Below, piece after piece: positions 16,119 through 20,529 of a stretch of 20,529 bases of DNA. Every line of letters begins with the position of its first letter. Positions within the stretch are counted from its first letter, which is position 1. Below the pieces are notes generated by a model. The model ran no database searches, was not told the DNA's origin, and saw nothing but the letters and a program-made list of their open reading frames with translations. The stretch is from Odoribacteraceae bacterium (lineage in GTDB: Bacteria; Bacteroidota; Bacteroidia; Bacteroidales; Marinifilaceae), in assembly GCA_031279175.1 (NCBI GenBank), contig JAITJA010000051.1, positions 1 through 20,529 on the forward strand, read 5' to 3'. The position numbers and the translations under genes are program-made.

Positions 16119-17183
16119 ATGATCCGTAAAAATGTCCGATACATCAGTGGTTGTATATGTGTTTTGTTGCTTTACGCTTGCAATAACACGAGACCGAGCT
16201 ATTCCAGTGACTCCACCACGCCCGTGTGGTTGGGAGACGTCGTCAAACGAAGTATCAGGGAGGTAAGCACTACCACCGGTACGGCAAGAGCCGCGCAGAC
16301 GGCCGAAGTGAAATCCGAGAAAACCGGTAAGTATCGTTTACAGGTCAATCCCAAGACAGGAAAACTGTACAAGTTGGGAGATCTCGTCGAAGCCGGAGCT
16401 ATCGTGGTGCAACTGGAAAACCAAATGGAAGTGAATAATATCTCCATCGAGACGAAAAAGATGGATGTAACGATCACCGAACGAGAATGGAAGGGGCAAG
16501 AGCAATTATTAGTACTGGGCGGGGTAACAGAGAAGGAAGTGTTGAGTGCAGAAAAAAGTTATCTCAGCGCCAAGACCGCTCTGGAGAGCGCCCAAGACGA
16601 AATAGAAAAGTTTAACGTGAAAGCGCCATTTAAAGGTACTATCACGAAGCTTCCCTATTTTACCCCGGATATCGAGGTGGCAAGCGGGCAAGTGATGTTC
16701 GAGATAATGGACTATAATAGCATGTATCTCAATATTGAACTTCCCGAAAATGTCATTGACCGAGTCAACGTTGGACAAAAGGTGCTGGTGACGAATTATA
16801 ACATCAAATCGGATACCCTCTCTGGACAGGTAACGCAACTCTCTCCTGCCATCAACGAGACGACACGTACCTTCTCTGGCTTTATCACGATTAGTAATCC
16901 CGACCTGAAATTGCGACCGGGGATGTTTGTCAAAGGAGACATCATCACGTTGCAGAAAGATTCGGTGTTGTCTGTCCCGAAAGAGATTGTTAAGTCGCAA
17001 CGCGGCGGTAACAAGAGCGTCTTCATCATCGAACGAAACATGGCTGTTGAAAGAGGGATAAAAGTGGGCATCAACGACGATAAATACGTGGAGGTGGAGA
17101 GCGGTTTGAGCGATGGTGACAAGGTCGTTACCAAAGGCTACGAGTGGTTAAGAAACCGGAGCCAAGTGAAGATCATGAAATAA
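16119..17183 (+). CDS. Membrane fusion (HlyD/RND adaptor) lipoprotein
   Basis: 354 residues. The N terminus is a lipoprotein signal with lipobox LLYAC and lipid-attachment cysteine C21, so the protein is a periplasmic adaptor anchored by lipid. A barrel-sandwich/lipoyl half (about 55-100, GKLYKLGDLVEAGAIVVQLEN) is split by a short coiled-coil hairpin (about 104-163) from its second half (FNVKAPFKGTITKLPYFTPDIEVASGQVM, 165-193). A beta-barrel domain (about 200-275, with the family-typical LKLRPGMFVKGDI) and a membrane-proximal domain (about 285-354, SGLSDGDKVVTKG) follow. It would link the inner-membrane RND pump to the TolC protein. It lies 24 nt after the TolC gene and is the only adaptor seen for two RND pumps. 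Confidence 0.93.
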   Translation: MIRKNVRYISGCICVLLLYACNNTRPSYSSDSTTPVWLGDVVKRSIREVSTTTGTARAAQTAEVKSEKTGKYRLQVNPKTGKLYKLGDLVEAGAIVVQLENQMEVNNISIETKKMDVTITEREWKGQEQLLVLGGVTEKEVLSAEKSYLSAKTALESAQDEIEKFNVKAPFKGTITKLPYFTPDIEVASGQVMFEIMDYNSMYLNIELPENVIDRVNVGQKVLVTNYNIKSDTLSGQVTQLSPAINETTRTFSGFITISNPDLKLRPGMFVKGDIITLQKDSVLSVPKEIVKSQRGGNKSVFIIERNMAVERGIKVGINDDKYVEVESGLSDGDKVVTKGYEWLRNRSQVKIMK

Positions 17184-17190
17184 AAACGAG

Positions 17191-17209
17191 AGATCGCCGA
17201 GCGATTTTT
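17191..17209 (+). terminator. Small hairpin plus T tract between adaptor and RND genes
   Basis: AGATCGC (17191-17197) pairs with GCGATTT (17201-17207; one G-U pair) around CGA, and Ts continue to 17209. It has the shape of a weak intrinsic terminator inside the operon, ending 16 nt before the RND start, and might reduce pump expression relative to the upstream genes. Confidence 0.4.
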
Positions 17210-17225
17210 CACTCAACGAAACGGT

Positions 17226-20200
17226 ATGAAAAAAATAATAGAGTTTGCGGTTAAGTACCCGGTTACGGTGTTGATGTTGACGTTGGCGATCTGTTTGCTG
17301 GGTACCATCTCCTACAATCGTCTGGGCACAGATCTTTTCCCCGACTTAAAGAACCCGTCTCTCTTCATCGAGATAAAGAGCGGGCAACGTCCCCCGGAAG
17401 AGATCGAGAAACAATTGGTCGCCCGGATCGAGTCCACGGCGCAACGACAAGATGGGGTGAAAGGTGTTTATAGTGTTAGCCGGGTGGGTAGCGCAAACAT
17501 CACCGTGGAATACGGTTGGAAACAGAACATGGACGAGGCGTTTCTCGATCTCCAGCGTTCCCTCTCCTCCTTTAGCCAGGCACAGAACGTGGATGAGTTG
17601 AACATCACTCGCTATGACGTGAATGCCGCCCCGATCGTGACCATCGCCCTTACACATAACGAGGTGAAGGACATGAACGAGTTACGGAAGATTGCCGAGA
17701 GTTATTTGCGGAGCGAACTGGTGCGGGTGGATGGGATCGCCGACATCCAACTCTCCGGGCAGGAAGTGGCCGCCGTGGAGATCCGCACCGATCGCTACAT
17801 GTTGGATGCTTTCGGGTTGACCGTGGACGGGATCGCGAGCCGAATCGAAGAATTGAACCAAAACGTCTCCGGCGGGAGTATACAGGAGAACGATCTCTCG
17901 TATTCCGTGAAGGGGGTGAACTTGATTAGTAGCGTCGAAGATATCGGGAATGTTATTGTTGCCTTCAAGGAAGAAAGTTCCTCTACAGGAGGAGAAGAGA
18001 CCTCGGGGACAAAAGCACCCGTCTACTTGCGAGACGTGGCCGAGATCATCCTGCGTAATACCGATCCGGAGAATATCGCTCGTTTTAACGGAGAACGTTG
18101 CCTGGGAATTAGCATCTACAAGGAAAATAAGTTCAATACGGTCACGGCTGTGAATAATCTGCTTGCGAAAATAAGCGAGTTCCAGCAGGGTATGCCCGGC
18201 TATCGTTTCCAGATCATCAGTAACCAGGGTGAATTTATAGATGCTTCTATTAGCGAGGTCAAAAATGCAGCCTTTATCGGCATACTGTTGGCGGTGATCG
18301 TGTTATATATCTTTTTGCGAAGATTCAATACTACGTTAATCGCCAGTCTCTCGATTCCTATTTCTATTATAGCCACCTTTAACCTGATGTACTTTAACGG
18401 GCTAAATATAAACATCATGACGTTGGGAGGCTTGGCTCTCGGGGCGGGTATGTTAATAGATAGTGCGATCGTGGTGATAGAGAACATTTTCCGGAATATG
18501 GCTGAGAATAAACTCTCTCCTCGTGAGGCCGCTGTTCGTGGTACGTCGGAAGTAGGCGGAGCTATCACGGCCTCCACGCTGACTACTATTGTCGTCTTTC
18601 TCCCGATTGTCTACCTCCAAGGAGCTGCCGGAGAATTATTCAAGGAACAGGCGTGGACGGTTAGCTTTTCCCTTCTCTCGTCGCTTTTCGTGGCGATCCT
18701 CTTTATTCCGATGATGGCCTCTAAATTCCTTAAGATAGGCACTCGAAGAGGAAAACAAGCGATCACCATCAAGGGTTTCGGTCACTTTGTTGGTCGTTTG
18801 CTGGAGCGTCGTCTCCTCGTCATCGTTGGAGCAATATTATTACTCGGTGGATCTTACGCGTTACTCCCCCTGCTCGGGTTGGAATTTATGCCGAAGACCG
18901 AGGCTAAAGAGTTTAACGTCCTCTTGACAATGGAACCGGGATTGCGTTTAAAGAGTACGGATAATGCCGTTGCTACCCTCGAAGATGCTATCATCACGTT
19001 AGGAGGTGAAGACGTCGAGTGGATGTATACGCAGGTAGGGCCTTCCAATGCCGAGAGCGTTGAAGGAGGAAAATTAGAAGAAGAAAACCAGGCGCAGGTA
19101 ACGGTAAAACTAAAAAAAGAATCGTTGCTCGATGCGGATTACTTTATTACCCACATTAACCAGAATTATCCTCTTCCCGTGGGTGCGGAACTTAGTTTCG
19201 ATAAAGAGGAGACTGCCTTGCAGACTATCCTCGGCACGGAGGGCGCCCCGCTCGTGGTAGAGATCAAGGGCGAGGAACTGGAATTGCTGGATGAACTCTC
19301 TGCCGAGGTCAAGCAACGTATTAGCGATGTCCCCGGTATCTACGATATCACCACCTCCATGGAACGAGGCGCTCCCGAGGTAAATATCGTCGTCGACCGT
19401 CTGAAGACTGGTATCTACGGGGTAAACGTCGCCTCTGTCAGCTCTCAGGTGCAAGCCAAATTGGCCGGACAAGAAGCAGGAAGCTTCGAGAACCGTGGTG
19501 AGACGATTAATATCAATATCAAAGTGCCGGAAGTAACCCTTTCGGAGATCCAGGACATTGAAATCGTTCAGGGATCACAGCGATATCGGTTGGGAGAGAT
19601 TGCTGATATCGAGATCTCTTCGGCTCCCAAGGAGATATACCGGAGCAACCAGAGCCGGTCGGTACGCGTGACCGCCATGATCGAGAAAGGCAAGGCTCTG
19701 GGAAATATCGCCCCATTAATAAAAGAACGGTTAGACGCTATTGAGTTTCCCGCGAAATACACCGCCAATATTACTGGAGAAGAGCAGATGCGCGCCGAAT
19801 CGTTCAGTGGGCTGGGATTAGCTTTATTGCTTTCCATTCTGTTAGTCTACATGGTTATGGCGGCCCAGTTTGAATCGCTTCGTCACCCTTTTACTATCTT
19901 GCTCACCATCCCATTAGCAGGCGTGGGAGTTATCCTTTCCTTCCTTCTGACAGGGCAGACCCTGAACATGATGGCATTCATCGGGATTATCATGTTAGTT
20001 GGTATCGCCGTGAATAACTCTATTATCCTGGTAGACGCGATAAACCGGTTAAAAGCCGAAAATTACCCGCTCAAGGAAGCAATCATGATGGCCGCACAAC
20101 ACCGCGTGCGTCCGATCATTATGACCAGTGCTACTACCATCCTTGCCTTGTTGCCCATGTGTTTTGGGTTCGGGGAGGGAGCTGCGCTCCGTTCGCCAAT

Positions 20201-20294
20201 GGCTTTAGCTGTCATAGGTGGATTAATCACCTCTACGGCGATGTCGTTACTCGTCATCCCGTGCGTGTACTACGTCATTGATAGAAAACGTTGA
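17226..20294 (+). CDS. RND family efflux transporter permease (first of two)
   Basis: 1022 residues, full length for an AcrB-type RND pump in the inner membrane, exporting substrates by proton-motive force through adaptor and TolC. TM1 (about 11-29) leads to LGTDLFPDLKNPSLFIEI, then the periplasmic porter domain with the RND pattern QRPPEEIEKQLVARIE. TM2-6 (about 345-500) contain LGAGMLIDSAIVVIENI with D412 at the AcrB D407 position, but S413 at the D408 position. The second half repeats the layout (TM7 about 530-550, TM8-12 about 860-1018), with GIAVNNSIILVDAIN at 926-940: N930 occupies the place of AcrB K940. The proton relay is therefore a variant, as in CzcA-like or MdtB/SwrC-like relatives. 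Substrate unknown. Confidence 0.95.
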   Translation: MKKIIEFAVKYPVTVLMLTLAICLLGTISYNRLGTDLFPDLKNPSLFIEIKSGQRPPEEIEKQLVARIESTAQRQDGVKGVYSVSRVGSANITVEYGWKQNMDEAFLDLQRSLSSFSQAQNVDELNITRYDVNAAPIVTIALTHNEVKDMNELRKIAESYLRSELVRVDGIADIQLSGQEVAAVEIRTDRYMLDAFGLTVDGIASRIEELNQNVSGGSIQENDLSYSVKGVNLISSVEDIGNVIVAFKEESSSTGGEETSGTKAPVYLRDVAEIILRNTDPENIARFNGERCLGISIYKENKFNTVTAVNNLLAKISEFQQGMPGYRFQIISNQGEFIDASISEVKNAAFIGILLAVIVLYIFLRRFNTTLIASLSIPISIIATFNLMYFNGLNINIMTLGGLALGAGMLIDSAIVVIENIFRNMAENKLSPREAAVRGTSEVGGAITASTLTTIVVFLPIVYLQGAAGELFKEQAWTVSFSLLSSLFVAILFIPMMASKFLKIGTRRGKQAITIKGFGHFVGRLLERRLLVIVGAILLLGGSYALLPLLGLEFMPKTEAKEFNVLLTMEPGLRLKSTDNAVATLEDAIITLGGEDVEWMYTQVGPSNAESVEGGKLEEENQAQVTVKLKKESLLDADYFITHINQNYPLPVGAELSFDKEETALQTILGTEGAPLVVEIKGEELELLDELSAEVKQRISDVPGIYDITTSMERGAPEVNIVVDRLKTGIYGVNVASVSSQVQAKLAGQEAGSFENRGETININIKVPEVTLSEIQDIEIVQGSQRYRLGEIADIEISSAPKEIYRSNQSRSVRVTAMIEKGKALGNIAPLIKERLDAIEFPAKYTANITGEEQMRAESFSGLGLALLLSILLVYMVMAAQFESLRHPFTILLTIPLAGVGVILSFLLTGQTLNMMAFIGIIMLVGIAVNNSIILVDAINRLKAENYPLKEAIMMAAQHRVRPIIMTSATTILALLPMCFGFGEGAALRSPMALAVIGGLITSTAMSLLVIPCVYYVIDRKR

Positions 20295-20330
20295 AGAAGG
20301 CGAAGTGTTTAACCTCCAAACGGATTTAGG

Positions 20331-20529
20331 ATGAACTCAATTATAAAAAGGAAGGTACTCATTTCCATGCTCTTCGTCGGATTAGTATTGATGGGGATAT
20401 TCTCCAACCAATATTTGCCGATGGAACTCTACCCCAATGCCGAGTTACCCGAGTTAAGTGTTGGGATTAGCTACAAAGGTAAGGAACTCGACCCCACCAA
20501 CGTGGAAAGTAAATCGGCGATTCCTGTGG
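20331..20529 (+). CDS. Second RND efflux transporter permease, N-terminal part, cut by the window edge
   Basis: An open frame begins with ATG 20331 and runs off the right edge after 66 codons. The translation has the RND N-terminal pattern: a short basic start (MNSIIKRKVL), TM1 (about 10-25), then LPMELYPNAELPELSVGISYKG and DPTNVESKSAIPV, the conserved segment entering the porter domain. It starts 36 nt after the first RND gene and in the same direction, suggesting a two-pump arrangement like MdtB/MdtC. Only the first few percent of the protein is visible, so nothing can be said about its catalytic residues or whether it is intact. Confidence 0.85.
   Translation, partial: MNSIIKRKVLISMLFVGLVLMGIFSNQYLPMELYPNAELPELSVGISYKGKELDPTNVESKSAIPV

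Overview
The window looks like a chromosomal segment from a Bacteroidota bacterium, most likely order Bacteroidales. The grounds are two -7 promoter elements of the Bacteroidota TAnnTTTG type in front of genes, the lack of clear Shine-Dalgarno sequences, and gene families typical of the phylum (ABC permease fused to an M1-like domain, Bacteroidota-type RecO, membrane-anchored MutS-like ATPase). I cannot fix the genus. A gut relative such as Odoribacteraceae is only a guess.

Region 1 (1-2064). The left edge cuts through an array of 21-bp tandem repeats built from alternating inverted GTGACAAT/ATTGTCAC half-sites. A GC-rich gene-free stretch follows, then a 422-residue protein of unknown function (346-1614). 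A GC-rich convergent intergenic region with strong hairpins separates it from a leftward DUF2007-type small protein.

Region 2 (1750-7676, leftward). Three tightly packed genes are read from one good promoter at about 7700: a membrane-anchored MutS-like ATPase, a 1271-residue secreted GH31 glycosidase (GH31 + FN3 + F5/8C + dockerin-like + cohesin-like), and the DUF2007 protein. The GH31 enzyme resembles the alpha-N-acetylgalactosaminidase subfamily, so mucin-type O-glycan or GalNAc-containing substrates are plausible.

Region 3 (7831-10097, rightward). A housekeeping operon rsgA-rdgB-recO covers ribosome assembly GTPase, nucleotide-pool sanitation and recombination repair. It is divergent from region 2 and has its own -7 element.

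Region 4 (10247 to the right edge, rightward). A six-gene export cluster: ABC ATPase, ABC-2 permease fused to an M1-peptidase-like domain that lacks the HExxH zinc motif and ends in a golvesin-like domain, TolC-type outer membrane protein, lipoprotein membrane-fusion protein, an RND pump, and a second RND pump cut by the window edge. An ABC module and a twin-RND tripartite pump in one co-directional cluster with one TolC and one adaptor is the most interesting system here. The cluster also differs in composition: CGCG is far rarer in its distal genes than in regions 1-3.

I saw no rRNA, tRNA, insertion sequence or CRISPR array.
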